Origin: an uncultured Eubacteriales bacterium
Lineage (GTDB): Bacteria; Bacillota; Clostridia; Peptostreptococcales; Anaerovoracaceae
DNA: 64,000 bases
Direction of reading: 5' to 3'
Assembly (NCBI GenBank): GCA_902779185.1
Contig: CACZAM010000004.1
Span: 1 to 64,000 of the forward strand
Of the stretch, positions 24,411 through 32,767 are shown piece by piece. Positions within the stretch are counted from its first letter, which is position 1. Each line of letters opens with the position of its first letter. Below the pieces are notes generated by a model. The model had not been told where the DNA came from and ran no database searches. It was given only the letters and a program-made list of their open reading frames with translations. Position numbers and translations under genes: made by a program.

Positions 24411-25202
24411 CTATTTATCCTCCAGCTCTGCAACAATTTCAGATATCGCAACCAGTGCAGCCTTTCCGCTTATTGAGATCCTTCCGTTTCCTTTCAGTTC
24501 GCAGTACAGATACCCTCCGCGCTTCGATGCCTGATAGGCCAGTATCTCCTTCTTCCCGAGCACCTGCGACCAGTAATCCGCTATCTGGCAGTGAGCAGAT
24601 CCGCAAACCGGATCTTCAGCAATCGCCAGTTTAGGGCAGAAGCTCCTCGACACGCAGTCCGCGTCACTTCCCGCTGCAGTCGCGTTCTGTATCCGTCCTT
24701 CTATCTTCGTGAGCAGGCCCTGATCAGGCGTCATGTTCCTTACCTGCTCTTCCGTCTCAAACACGCAGACGAGATCGAGCCCCAGAACCGCCTTTACTGG
24801 GCGCACTCCGAAGGCCTTCTCCATGTCGTCCGTAACAGGTATCTCCTTCAGCGGATATGTTGGAAAATCCATCTCGTAGAGATCGCCATTCCTCTTAACA
24901 GTCAGCACGCCGCTCATCGTGTTGAAGCTTACCGAAGAGCTCTCAGGCTCGACATAATTCAATATCACAAAAGATGAGGCCAGTGTGGCGTGTCCGCACA
25001 GTTCTACCTCGTTTCCCGGCGTGAACCAGCGGAGGTGGTATCCTTCTTCCTCTTTCACGATGAATGCCGTCTCCGAAAGGTTGTTCTCCATGGCCAGCTT
25101 CATCATGGAAGCCTCGGACGGCCACTTATCCATCACACACACCGCCGCCGGATTCCCGGCAAACGGCTTGTCAGTAAACGCGTCAACTATATACTGCTTC
25201 AT
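24411..25202 (-). CDS. PhzF family isomerase-like protein
   Basis: A 263-residue PhzF/diaminopimelate-epimerase-fold protein. It has YIVDAFTDKPFAGNPAAVC, NNLSETAFI (catalytic Glu), RWFTPGNEVELCGHATLA and EDPVCGSAHCQIADYW. The conserved halves of the fold are complete. Family members are isomerases of uncertain substrate; no phenazine genes are present, so a housekeeping or detoxification role is likely. AGAAGGT precedes the ATG. Last but one in a run of closely spaced minus genes. Confidence 0.88.
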   Translation of the reverse strand: MKQYIVDAFTDKPFAGNPAAVCVMDKWPSEASMMKLAMENNLSETAFIVKEEEGYHLRWFTPGNEVELCGHATLASSFVILNYVEPESSSVSFNTMSGVLTVKRNGDLYEMDFPTYPLKEIPVTDDMEKAFGVRPVKAVLGLDLVCVFETEEQVRNMTPDQGLLTKIEGRIQNATAAGSDADCVSRSFCPKLAIAEDPVCGSAHCQIADYWSQVLGKKEILAYQASKRGGYLYCELKGNGRISISGKAALVAISEIVAELEDK

Positions 25203-25215
25203 ACCGATACCTTCT

Positions 25216-26397
25216 TTAATATCCGAACACCTTTACGGCGTGATCCATATTTTCACGTATTTTAACATCGAACGGGCATCTTGTCTCGCACATGCCGCAT
25301 TTCAGACAGTCGCCTGCGTGTTTCTCCAGTACCTCGTAATGCATCCTCTCTGTATCCGGCACGCGGAACTCTTCAGTCCCTTCCTTTATACCGTTCGACT
25401 CATTATGTGCAATGACCAGATTCAGAAGCTTCGTGACGAACGCTATATCGATCTCAGCCGGGCATGGATGGCAATGCGTGCAGTACATGCAGTGTCCGCT
25501 CCAGCTCACCTTCGGGAAGCTCGCGAAAGCCTCTGCGTAATCGCGCTCAGCTTCAGTCGCCTCGCAGTATGCAATGCTTTCGGCCAGCTGCTCATCGTTT
25601 CTCGCGCCGGAGCAGACAGTCGCAACGGCCGGTCTCGACAGGCAGTAGCTTATGCACTGAACAGGAGTCAGCGCCGCTCCCGCAGGAGACATCTCCGCTG
25701 AAAGCAGGTCGCCTCCCGCAAACGCCTTCATTACCGTGATGCCTACGCCCTTGCTCTCGCAGAGCTCGTACAGCCTCTGGCGCTCAGGATCCATGTTCAC
25801 GAAACCGCCCTCGTAAACCTCATCTGCCCAGAGATCATCAACGACCTCAGTTCCCGGAAGCATGTCGTAGACCGGGTTGATGCTGAACATCAGCACCTCG
25901 ATGTCGCCCTCTTCTATCGCCTTTATAGCGACCTTCGGGTTGTGCGACGAAAGACCGATGTGATGGATCTTGCCCTCAGCCTTCAGCTGCTTCGCGTAAT
26001 CGACTATACCGTTGTCCTTTATTGCCTGCCAGTCGCTGTCAGCGTCGCAGTAGTGGATCATGCCCACGTCGATATAGTCAGTACCGAGCCTCTCGAGCGA
26101 ATCCTCGAAAGCCTCCTTGACATCATCAAGGTTGCGGCTCCTCTCATACTGACCGTTCTTCCATACGGATGAGATATGCGACTGAATGATGAACTTCTCA
26201 CGCCTTCCCTTCAGCGCCTCGCCGAGAGCGGATCTCGCGGCAGGATCCGGTGAGAACAAGTCAAAGTAATTGACCCCCGCTTTCTCAGCCATGTCGAGGA
26301 ATGACTTCGCATTGCTGTTGTCTTCCACAAAGGCTTCACATCCAAGAGCTATAACACTTACCTCAAGTCCCGTATTTCCGAGTTTTCTGTATTCCAT
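25216..26397 (-). CDS. Aldo/keto reductase with C-terminal 4Fe-4S ferredoxin-like domain
   Basis: A 393-residue protein. Residues about 1-285 are an aldo/keto reductase barrel (YRKLGNTGLEVSVIALG, YFDLFSPDPAARSALGEAL, IDVGMIHYCD, HHIGLSSHNP). Residues about 290-393 form an iron-sulfur domain with CMYCTHCHPCP and CLKCGMCETRCPF. Common in anaerobes, likely coupling NAD(P)H to a low-potential carrier; the substrate is unknown. The catalytic tetrad position usually Tyr is in the FDLFSP stretch and looks replaced by Phe, which may alter chemistry. Confidence 0.86.
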   Translation of the reverse strand: MEYRKLGNTGLEVSVIALGCEAFVEDNSNAKSFLDMAEKAGVNYFDLFSPDPAARSALGEALKGRREKFIIQSHISSVWKNGQYERSRNLDDVKEAFEDSLERLGTDYIDVGMIHYCDADSDWQAIKDNGIVDYAKQLKAEGKIHHIGLSSHNPKVAIKAIEEGDIEVLMFSINPVYDMLPGTEVVDDLWADEVYEGGFVNMDPERQRLYELCESKGVGITVMKAFAGGDLLSAEMSPAGAALTPVQCISYCLSRPAVATVCSGARNDEQLAESIAYCEATEAERDYAEAFASFPKVSWSGHCMYCTHCHPCPAEIDIAFVTKLLNLVIAHNESNGIKEGTEEFRVPDTERMHYEVLEKHAGDCLKCGMCETRCPFDVKIRENMDHAVKVFGY

Positions 26398-26401
26398 ATA
26401 A

Positions 26402-27007
26402 TTATTCCGCGCCTTCCCAGCGGTCCTTGCCGTCTTCTATAAGGACCGGAACGGAGAACTTTCCGCCCTTCGCTTCCGCCGCATATATATCGCAGTTACC
26501 GATGTTCTTTGCCCAGTAGCTTCCCTTTGATTCAGGCGTCAGGAATTCAAGGGCGCCCTTCATCGCTATCGCGTGAGTCGAGATGAGCACGTTCTTGCTT
26601 TCCGCCTCCCTTACGATATCTTTCAGAAAAGCCCCAAGCCTCTTTACGATATCCGGCAGCGGCTCCATGCCTTCCGGCGCCGGCACATTGACGAAATCCA
26701 TGAAAAAGCTGATGACCTCCGGCGCCGGGTTCCTGAGGTCCATCCCCTCATACGGGCCGTAGTCCATCTCTATAAGTCTCTCGTCAACGATTATCTCCGC
26801 ATACGGAGCTATCTTCTTCGCCGTCTGCACTGCTCTCCTTAGCGGGCTCGTATAGACCTTGTCGATCTTCACGCCCATCTCCGCAAAGCGCTCCGCTGCT
26901 TCCTCGGCCTGCGCGATACCTGCCTCATTGAGCGGGTGGTCGCTCCTGCCCTGCATGAGCATCTTCGCGTTCATTTCAGTTTTTCCGTGCCTGATTATAT
27001 ACAGCAT
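26402..27007 (-). CDS. Histidine phosphatase family protein
   Basis: A 201-residue phosphoglycerate-mutase-like phosphatase with the catalytic IIRHGKTEMNA at residues 4-14, QGRSDHPLNEAGIAQAEEAA, YTSPLRRAVQTAKK, EMDYGPYEGMD and STHAIAMKGAL carrying the second histidine. The arrangement fits cofactor-independent phosphatases of the CobC/PhoE type; substrate unknown. One base separates it from the cysteine hydrolase gene upstream. Confidence 0.9.
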   Translation of the reverse strand: MLYIIRHGKTEMNAKMLMQGRSDHPLNEAGIAQAEEAAERFAEMGVKIDKVYTSPLRRAVQTAKKIAPYAEIIVDERLIEMDYGPYEGMDLRNPAPEVISFFMDFVNVPAPEGMEPLPDIVKRLGAFLKDIVREAESKNVLISTHAIAMKGALEFLTPESKGSYWAKNIGNCDIYAAEAKGGKFSVPVLIEDGKDRWEGAE

Positions 27008-27008
27008 G

Positions 27009-27530
27009 CTACATGATCCTTATCTGACACATATGCATCGTTTTCAGAGCCGCCTCGTGTGACTCCGGCGTCACTCCCGCGCAGCATGACGGATCGACCG
27101 AGATCTGCACTTCAGGCATATGCGCCTTCAGCATGAGCGCATTCGACACCACACAGATATCCGTACAGAGCCCAAGCACCTCGATCTCAATATCTTCTTT
27201 CGACGCGATTTCAGCCATGTCCTTTGCCAGCGCAACACTTCCGAATGTCGGCTTCTCATAGACATGCCAGTCAGGCAGCAGCGCGGCGATGTCGCTCCTG
27301 ATCTGCCAGCCTTTCGTGCCCTTGATGCAGTGCTCAACCGGCAGGTTCCTGCCCTCCTGCGTCTCAAGATAATTCGGCGCATGAGTGTCCATCGTCACGA
27401 AAACATCCGCAGGATCATACTCGCGTATCCTTGCCTTCACATTCTCAACGATCGCCGCCGCCTCAGCAGTCCCGAGAGCGCCGTCAATGAAGTCATTCTG
27501 CATGTCGACTACTACAAGAATCTTTCTCAT
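27009..27530 (-). CDS. Isochorismatase-family cysteine hydrolase, nicotinamidase-like
   Basis: A 173-residue cysteine hydrolase. Catalytic Asp in VVVDMQNDFIDGAL, metal-site region VTMDTHAPNYLETQEGRNLP, Lys in YEKPTFGS, and nucleophile Cys in LGLCTDICVVSNAL. The CTDICV form and the Asp/His metal region are closest to small nicotinamidases (PncA-like), which would feed NAD salvage; isochorismatase or other amidase activity cannot be excluded. AGGAAT site upstream. Adjacent to the histidine phosphatase. Confidence 0.84.
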   Translation of the reverse strand: MRKILVVVDMQNDFIDGALGTAEAAAIVENVKARIREYDPADVFVTMDTHAPNYLETQEGRNLPVEHCIKGTKGWQIRSDIAALLPDWHVYEKPTFGSVALAKDMAEIASKEDIEIEVLGLCTDICVVSNALMLKAHMPEVQISVDPSCCAGVTPESHEAALKTMHMCQIRIM

Positions 27531-27579
27531 TTCCTGTATTCCTCCATGATCGATTCAGAAATTCATCTCAATGATCCCG

Positions 27580-28047
27580 CTAGTTGAAACTGTTTGTCCA
27601 TACATTCAGCTCTGCAAAGCTTTCATCCGGTCTGAAGAGCTTCGATCCGACGATCTCACCCTTCATAAGCGGCTGAAGCTTAGCCGGAGTCTTTCCGATG
27701 TCGCTTCCTCCTGATGTAGCGAACAGCGCCACCTTCTTTCCGCTGAAGTCGTAGCTCTTTACGAATGTCTCAATGATATTCGGAGCCCCGTAGTACCAGA
27801 TAGGGAATCCTATGAAAATAAGATCATATTCATCCAGATTCTGTACCCTGTCAGCGATCGGCACGTTCTTTTTGCCGATCTTTTCCTTGTTGCATCTGGC
27901 AAGTGGATTAGTCCATCTGAGGTCCGCGTCAGTATATGGCTCCACCGGCTTTATCTCAAACAGATCAGCCTTTGCAGCCTGAGCGACTCTCTTTGCAAGC
28001 GAAGCGGTGTTGCCGCTCGCCGAAAAATAAGCGACTAAAGTCTTCAT
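27580..28047 (-). CDS. Flavodoxin-fold protein
   Basis: A 155-residue flavodoxin-like protein: FMN phosphate loop YFSASGNTASLAKRVA, GFPIWYYGAPNIIETFV (isoalloxazine loop) and FATSGGSDIGKT. Longer loops than electron-transfer flavodoxins place it with the FldB/flavodoxin_4 group, reductases or carriers of unknown partner. GGGAGA precedes the ATG. Confidence 0.88.
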   Translation of the reverse strand: MKTLVAYFSASGNTASLAKRVAQAAKADLFEIKPVEPYTDADLRWTNPLARCNKEKIGKKNVPIADRVQNLDEYDLIFIGFPIWYYGAPNIIETFVKSYDFSGKKVALFATSGGSDIGKTPAKLQPLMKGEIVGSKLFRPDESFAELNVWTNSFN

Positions 28048-28071
28048 ATCCGTTTCTCCCTTTTGTTTCAG

Positions 28072-28470
28072 TTATTTCAGAAGATCCTCTCCAGGTCCCA
28101 TCATCGGAATGTCTACAGCTGTAGCGTCCTCAAGGTGGAACATCATCAGCTTATGACCGGTCTCATCATTGTAGATGTTCCTCAGCATCGGTATAGCCTC
28201 CAGGTTCGCCTCAGCGTATTTCGGATCATCATCGAATACTACCTTGCCTGTATAACGGAGCCAGTGACCGTCAGGCTTTGCGCACGCGATCTCTACCTTA
28301 GGGTTCGCAACGAGTTGCTTATAAACATCCTTGAAATCTCCTACGCCGAAGAGCACCTTGCCATCCATCTCGAGATGAGCTCCGAGCGGTCTTACCTTTG
28401 GCTGGTCGCCGTCAACTGTTGCCAGATAGAATACACCTGCTTCTGTCAGAAAATCATTAACTTTACTCAT
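28072..28470 (-). CDS. Pyridoxamine 5'-phosphate oxidase-related flavin-binding protein
   Basis: A 132-residue split-barrel protein of the PNPOx-like group, with VFYLATVDGDQPKVRPLG and AHLEMDGKVLFGVGDFKDVYKQL, typical of small FMN- or heme-binding stress proteins rather than true PdxH. ATG at 28470 has AGGAGG seven bases upstream; a longer frame to 28614 lies inside the NUDIX gene and is rejected. It overlaps the NUDIX gene end by 8 bases. Confidence 0.86.
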   Translation of the reverse strand: MSKVNDFLTEAGVFYLATVDGDQPKVRPLGAHLEMDGKVLFGVGDFKDVYKQLVANPKVEIACAKPDGHWLRYTGKVVFDDDPKYAEANLEAIPMLRNIYNDETGHKLMMFHLEDATAVDIPMMGPGEDLLK

Positions 28471-28975
28471 TTTTTGCCTCCTTCTCATCTTCGTCCAGAT
28501 ACGCCACGAGGAATTTCTCCGCAAGGCTGTCAGGGCGTATGTTTTTTCTCGCTTCATCGCGCGTGAACCAGGCATATCTGTCAACCTCATAGTTCGTATG
28601 CAGCTCAGAAGCATCCTTTACAAATATAGTGAAATTGCACATCAGGGAGTCTGACTTTTCGAAAAACTCCGTGCGGTTGTATTTGATACGCGACACCGTC
28701 ATGCCGGTCTCTTCACGTATCTCCCGCCTGCAGGCATCTTCGAGGGATTCTCCTCTTGTCACATATCCCGCTACCAGTATGTATGACGGCCTGCCGTACT
28801 GCTGTATAAGCAGTATCTCGTCAGTCGATTCATTTACGACTATCATGATGACTGCCACGTTGTACTGCGGGAACCTGTACTGCCCGCAAGTCGGACAATA
28901 CGGCACGATCCCTTCATTTTCAAGCTCTTTCGGCACCAGCTCAGTGCCGCACTCCCTGCAAAACTTACCAATCAT
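28463..28975 (-). CDS. NUDIX hydrolase with N-terminal zinc ribbon (NudC-like)
   Basis: A 170-residue protein: zinc ribbon CRECGTEL...CPTCGQYRFPQ (residues 5-35) followed by a NUDIX domain with a complete box, GYVTRGESLEDACRREIREETG. This resembles the C-terminal two thirds of NudC (NADH pyrophosphatase / deNADding enzyme) but lacks its N-terminal domain, so substrate is uncertain. GGAGA lies 10 bases before ATG 28975; a TTG at 28981 is an alternative start. Confidence 0.84.
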   Translation of the reverse strand: MIGKFCRECGTELVPKELENEGIVPYCPTCGQYRFPQYNVAVIMIVVNESTDEILLIQQYGRPSYILVAGYVTRGESLEDACRREIREETGMTVSRIKYNRTEFFEKSDSLMCNFTIFVKDASELHTNYEVDRYAWFTRDEARKNIRPDSLAEKFLVAYLDEDEKEAKNE

Positions 28976-29030
28976 TTCCAAGCATTCTCCTATTTATCCG
29001 GCTCTGCTCACCGGTCACTAACTAACCTTT

Positions 29031-29294
29031 TCAGGAGCAGATCACAAGAACAACAGCTGCTATCTGGATCACAAGCAGCAAAGGTACTGTAACAGTATAA
29101 TACCACTTTTGGGTCTTATGTCTGAACGTGTACATCCCTGCCAGAGCTCCCAGGGAACCGCCAAAAACCGCCAGTAACAGCAAAACGCGGTTCGGTATGC
29201 GCTGTTTTTGCCTGATTGCGGCGTTTTTGTCTATTCCATACAGGCAGAACGCCACTATATTAACAATAACTATATATGCGACGGCATATTTCAT
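29031..29294 (-). CDS. DUF1294 small membrane protein
   Basis: An 87-residue protein with three hydrophobic helices (about 4-20, 37-55, 65-85) and the DUF1294 signature YGIDKNAAIRQKQRIPNRVLL followed by FGGSLGALAGMYTFRHKT. Function unknown; the family sometimes occurs fused to cold-shock domains, not here. Confidence 0.9.
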   Translation of the reverse strand: MKYAVAYIVIVNIVAFCLYGIDKNAAIRQKQRIPNRVLLLLAVFGGSLGALAGMYTFRHKTQKWYYTVTVPLLLVIQIAAVVLVICS

Positions 29295-29320
29295 TCGATC
29301 GCTTCCTACGCTACTTTCCG

Positions 29321-29914
29321 CTAAAAACCGCCATTTTTGTATTTATCAGCTGCATCGGTACGTATTCCCATGAGGAAGTAGTGATTATCTCCGAAATCGA
29401 AGGTCCCTATAGTCTCCATATGCGCCTTGTTGTTATGCGCGTTCTCAGATCTCTTGTTGATCTGGTTCACGAATGTGAGCATCAGCGGGAATCTGTCGCG
29501 GAACTGCTCCAGACTGGCGAAAAACAGCGCTTCAAATGCGCCTGTCCCTCGTATCGATCTGTCCACGCACATAGGTCCGTACTGGTAGCTGTCGCTCACT
29601 ACGAGTCTTTTGCCCTCGAACTCATAGTCCGGGATTATATCTATCATGTGCCTGAAAAGCGGCCATGCAGTCCAGAACTCCCACGGAGCCGCGAAGCAGA
29701 AGCCCAACACTCTGTCCGGCTCGCCCTCAACCGGCTCGGCGATTATGGTGACCCCCTTCTCCTTTTCGATCAGGTCTGCCAGCTGCTCATCAGTGATGGC
29801 CGTCGTAACGAATCCATCCGGGCGGTCCTCATCGGAAATGGTATCGCGGTGATACTTCCTCAGAAGCGCCTTGACTCCTTCCATGTCCTCGATCGTCGCG
29901 AGCCTTACAGTCAT
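29321..29914 (-). CDS. GNAT-family acetyltransferase-like protein
   Basis: A 197-residue protein with an acetyltransferase layout: MTVRLATIEDMEGVKALL at the N-terminus, a central VLGFCFAAPWEFW strand region, PMCVDRSIRGTGAFEALFFAS in place of the acetyl-CoA loop, and a final ETIGTFDFGDNHYFLMGI strand. The Q/RxxGxG/A loop is present as RGTGA. The match is weaker than for typical GNATs. It overlaps the following B3/4-like gene start by 4 bases (29911-29914). Confidence 0.65.
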   Translation of the reverse strand: MTVRLATIEDMEGVKALLRKYHRDTISDEDRPDGFVTTAITDEQLADLIEKEKGVTIIAEPVEGEPDRVLGFCFAAPWEFWTAWPLFRHMIDIIPDYEFEGKRLVVSDSYQYGPMCVDRSIRGTGAFEALFFASLEQFRDRFPLMLTFVNQINKRSENAHNNKAHMETIGTFDFGDNHYFLMGIRTDAADKYKNGGF

Positions 29915-30564
29915 ACGAAATACCTCCGCGTTTCAGCGTTTGGAGCAAGCGTCTTAGCGTATGTTTCCACCTGATCAACGCATTCCTCCAGCACTTCGGC
30001 TGAAGTAAGCGGCGTACCGAACACCAGATACAGCACGTGTCTGCTGTCTTTCTGAAGGCAGGTCCTGCTGTCAGCTCCTGCTATCATGCTTATGATAACG
30101 CCCTTGTCATCGCGTCCGGTAGTATCGCCCGGGTAGCTGTGGCCTTCCGAACCGTGAATGCTCGGGAACGGCAGCTTTTCGGTCTCGGTGTAAAAGACTA
30201 TATCTCCTTCTACGCGCTCCGCGTCATGCGTTCCCATAAGGATCCCTGTCTTCATCTCAGTCAGAAATGCGACCGCATTGATATATCTGCCCTCCGGGAA
30301 AGGCCGTCCCTTCAGCAGGAACGATTCCACCTGCATCATGACCGGATACGTCTTCTTGAACTTGCGGAAGTATCTGAAGTACGGATCCTGTCTGAACCAG
30401 GTCTCCCGGTCGTAGTTCTCCCCTTTTTTTCGCAGGGCATCAAGTTCACGGTCGCGCAGCTGCTCAAAAGCGGCATTGTCCCATTCTGCGCTGTCCGGGT
30501 ATCTGACTTCGAGCACAGCCACATGGCTGCTTTCATTCATTGCACTGTCTCTGATTATCCTCAT
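29911..30564 (-). CDS. B3/B4 tRNA-binding-domain-like protein
   Basis: A 217-residue protein resembling the B3/4 editing domain of phenylalanyl-tRNA synthetase beta subunit found as a stand-alone protein. Seen: YFRYFRKFKKTYPVMMQVES, LLKGRPFPEGRYINAVAFLT, GILMGTHDAERVEGDI and FPSIHGSEGHSYPGDTTGRD. Stand-alone members may clear mischarged tRNA, but this is not shown for this subgroup. Its stop overlaps the next gene by four bases. Confidence 0.68.
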   Translation of the reverse strand: MRIIRDSAMNESSHVAVLEVRYPDSAEWDNAAFEQLRDRELDALRKKGENYDRETWFRQDPYFRYFRKFKKTYPVMMQVESFLLKGRPFPEGRYINAVAFLTEMKTGILMGTHDAERVEGDIVFYTETEKLPFPSIHGSEGHSYPGDTTGRDDKGVIISMIAGADSRTCLQKDSRHVLYLVFGTPLTSAEVLEECVDQVETYAKTLAPNAETRRYFV

Positions 30565-30577
30565 GTCCCTTTTGTCC

Positions 30578-30628
30578 CTATTTGATCATATATCCTGCGT
30601 TTCTTAGCACTTCAAGCGCCTTATCCAT
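30578..30628 (-). CDS. Possible 16-residue micro-ORF
   Basis: ATG at 30628 is preceded at a good distance by AGAGGAGC, a strong ribosome site, and opens a 16-codon frame (MDKALEVLRNAGYMIK) ending 13 bases before the B3/4-like gene. It may be a real small peptide, a translation-coupling leader for the next gene, or a relic. No homologue known to me. Confidence 0.3.
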   Translation of the reverse strand: MDKALEVLRNAGYMIK

Positions 30629-30664
30629 TGCGCTCCTCTTTACACGATCACGCAGTAGTCTTCA

Positions 30665-30844
30665 TCAACGGAACTGGTTCAGCTCCGCGTTGTATTCGAA
30701 CCCTGCGGCTTTCAGCTTTTCTGTCAGCTCGTCCGGATCTGCATCATTGGCTGCGCAGAATTCCTCAAGGGAGGCGTAATTGTCCCTGAGCTGCATGTTG
30801 ATAAAGCTGAAAAGCAGAAATGGATCTTTCGGAATATTACTCAT
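30665..30844 (-). CDS. DUF4250 small protein
   Basis: A 59-residue protein. It begins MSNIPKDPFLLFSFINMQLR and continues DNYASLEEFCAANDAD, the diagnostic pattern of DUF4250, a short helical family widespread in Clostridia with unknown role. The ATG overlaps the TGA of the upstream GNAT gene (ATGA), giving strong start support. Confidence 0.85.
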   Translation of the reverse strand: MSNIPKDPFLLFSFINMQLRDNYASLEEFCAANDADPDELTEKLKAAGFEYNAELNQFR

Positions 30845-31287
30845 AATTCTCTCCCCATCAGTATCACCCGCTTTTCGCGGCTGAATCCGTACCTTTCATA
30901 GAATTCCGGCAGAAATCCCTCTGCCTCGGTTATAAGATTAAGGCCTGCGATGCCACGCTCCTTCATATCTGCCATGCACTTTTCAAGGAGCTCTTTTGCG
31001 ATACCCCTTCCCTGGAAAGCGGGATCCACAGCCAGGTCATTTATCTCAAACATCCTGCCGTAATGGAACAGCATCGAAGTCCCCAGGATGAACCCGGCGA
31101 TCTCTCCATCCACGGCATACTCAAGTCCATGTGCCTGTTTTGATTCGAGCAGCTCCCGCACGTGTATGACGGCATCGTCAGTCTCCCACGGATCGTTCCA
31201 CGGTTCGCCCGAAAAAGCCTTTGCATAGATTTCACCATATCGTTCGACATGATCCATTGTGATCGGTTTTATGTTTGATTCGCTCAT
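30841..31287 (-). CDS. GNAT-family N-acetyltransferase
   Basis: A 148-residue acetyltransferase with the full acetyl-CoA motif LAVDPAFQGRGIAKELLEKCM, the preceding INDLAV strand, and GFLPEFYERYGFSREKRVILM at the end, resembling small GNATs related to aminoglycoside N6'-acetyltransferases (not evidence of resistance). The stop of the esterase gene upstream abuts its ATG, and it overlaps DUF4250 by 4 bases. Confidence 0.88.
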   Translation of the reverse strand: MSESNIKPITMDHVERYGEIYAKAFSGEPWNDPWETDDAVIHVRELLESKQAHGLEYAVDGEIAGFILGTSMLFHYGRMFEINDLAVDPAFQGRGIAKELLEKCMADMKERGIAGLNLITEAEGFLPEFYERYGFSREKRVILMGREL

Positions 31288-32007
31288 TTACATCTCCTTC
31301 AGCAGCCAGGCAAAGCCCTTTGCTGTACGTATATCCGGCTCTTTAAAATGGTTGCCCTGATTCATCTCGAGAATGCACTGACTGCAAGCCGGATCCTTCT
31401 GCAGCAGTTCGTTTTGTCTGCGGATATTGTCACCGACCGTCCGCATCACAGGGTTCTTCGTTTTCTCTTCCCTGTCGCCAAGGCTGAGGTAAACCTTACC
31501 TGCCCTCAGATCGTGTTTTTCAGCGTAATCTATCCAGCCCGGGAACCACACCGATGGCGATGCAGCAGCCGCTCCGCTGAACAGATCTGTCTGATATGCC
31601 GCCCACAGAGCAAAGAACCCGGCAAGCGAGTATCCGCCTATTAATATCTGCGCACCCATGTTTATATGCGGCTGCACATCTGTCTGACTATCTGATCCCG
31701 CGTCCAGTCCGCCAGTGAGCTGAGGTATCAGCTGATCAGTGACATATTTAAGAGTCGCTTCCGCTCCTCCTGCAAATCCTTCGCTTCCGAATACCGCCGG
31801 CGCTTCCCATGGCGAGAGATCCGCGTTCCAGTCATCCACCTTGAAAGCTGCCAGTGTGAAGCCTTTGCCGCCTGCGAGCCTTGCGATCTCCGCTACCTCA
31901 CTGTCGAGCACCTCTATATCGTGATCATCCACGAGCTGTATAAGCAGCACATCGGATGAACCGCAGTCATATATGTAACAGGTCTTTCCGCCTATCTGTG
32001 TTTTCAT
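31288..32007 (-). CDS. Alpha/beta-hydrolase esterase (esterase D-like)
   Basis: A 239-residue hydrolase. Nucleophile elbow GGYSLAGFFALWAAYQ (GxSxAG), oxyanion region SPSVWFPGW, late KVYLSLGDREEKTKNPVM strand and NQGNHFKEPDIR with the probable catalytic His. This matches the putative-esterase (EsteraseD/Fes-like) family acting on small acyl esters or siderophore-type esters. The ATG at 32007 overlaps the thpR stop (ATGA); an earlier start to 32091 would lie inside thpR. Confidence 0.84.
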   Translation of the reverse strand: MKTQIGGKTCYIYDCGSSDVLLIQLVDDHDIEVLDSEVAEIARLAGGKGFTLAAFKVDDWNADLSPWEAPAVFGSEGFAGGAEATLKYVTDQLIPQLTGGLDAGSDSQTDVQPHINMGAQILIGGYSLAGFFALWAAYQTDLFSGAAAASPSVWFPGWIDYAEKHDLRAGKVYLSLGDREEKTKNPVMRTVGDNIRRQNELLQKDPACSQCILEMNQGNHFKEPDIRTAKGFAWLLKEM

Positions 32008-32504
32008 AGTTCCGTATATTTCATCCCGTATTTGCCTCGGTCGGAGCGCATCAGTGAAATGTGATCCACTGTCATCGATGCTCCTCCGCAAGCCGCTATC
32101 TCATCGGTCGCTTCCTCTGAAAGCCTGCCATTGGCTCTCCGTATTATCGTTATATGCGGCGAGAACTTCTTTTTATCAAAAGGAATGCCCGCCTCAGCAA
32201 GCGCGCGCCTGAGCCTCCTGCTTATTGCCATGAGAGGCGCGCTGTTATCCGTGCCTGCCCACCAGAGGTCCCCGAAAGCACCTATACCTTTGAGTTTCAT
32301 CTCAAACGGCCTTATCTCAATGCTTTCAACGACCTCCTTCACGAGCTCAGGGTCATCATACTCGCCTATGAAAGCCAGCGTCAGATGCATGTTCTCAGGC
32401 GGAGTATCCTTGCCGCGCACACCGTAAGTCCTCATGGCGTCCTGAATATCAAGAAGCGTATCCTTCATCTCATCATTCAGATTTATCGCAATGAACAGCC
32501 TCAT
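32004..32504 (-). CDS. thpR: RNA 2',3'-cyclic phosphodiesterase ThpR (2'-5' RNA ligase family)
   Basis: A 166-residue 2H-phosphoesterase with both HxTx motifs: MHLTLAFIGE (His near 41) and PHITIIRR (near 123). ThpR opens 2',3'-cyclic phosphates to 2'-phosphates and can join RNA 2'-5' in vitro. Start MRLFIAINL is typical. It overlaps the esterase and DUF1653 genes by 4 bases each. Worth noting with kptA (57150) and the macro protein (37764), since KptA removes RNA 2'-phosphates. Confidence 0.92.
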   Translation of the reverse strand: MRLFIAINLNDEMKDTLLDIQDAMRTYGVRGKDTPPENMHLTLAFIGEYDDPELVKEVVESIEIRPFEMKLKGIGAFGDLWWAGTDNSAPLMAISRRLRRALAEAGIPFDKKKFSPHITIIRRANGRLSEEATDEIAACGGASMTVDHISLMRSDRGKYGMKYTEL

Positions 32505-32767
32505 TTCACTTTCTCGAATCTGTATTTCTGCTTCACATCCGGGTACTTTTCGCGGTCGACCTCGCTCAGGAACATCCCAAGCGGGCGTACGTACATCCCG
32601 CCGTCATCGTAAAGCGGCCTGTAGACCATCATCGGCTCACGCGTCTCACTGTGAGTTGCAACGCCAACGATCTCGTAAAGGTACTTGTTTGCCGCCCGCT
32701 CCTCTTCGCTCAGCATTTCACGCTTGAAGTGCTGCACTGTATCACCCGGTTTGAATCTGTTTTCCAT
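32501..32767 (-). CDS. DUF1653 family protein
   Basis: An 88-residue protein with the DUF1653 core: GDTVQHFKREML, YLYEIVGVATHSETREPMMV, YRPLYDDGGMYVRPLGMF and VDREKYPDV. A small SH3-like barrel of unknown function. The ATG at 32767 overlaps the stop of the HsmA-like gene by one base; earlier in-frame starts are within that gene. Confidence 0.88.
   Translation of the reverse strand: MENRFKPGDTVQHFKREMLSEEERAANKYLYEIVGVATHSETREPMMVYRPLYDDGGMYVRPLGMFLSEVDREKYPDVKQKYRFEKVK

Noticed and set aside
30841..31287. GNAT gene as an aminoglycoside-resistance determinant
   Set aside because: Only general fold similarity; the family is broad and no resistance context is present.
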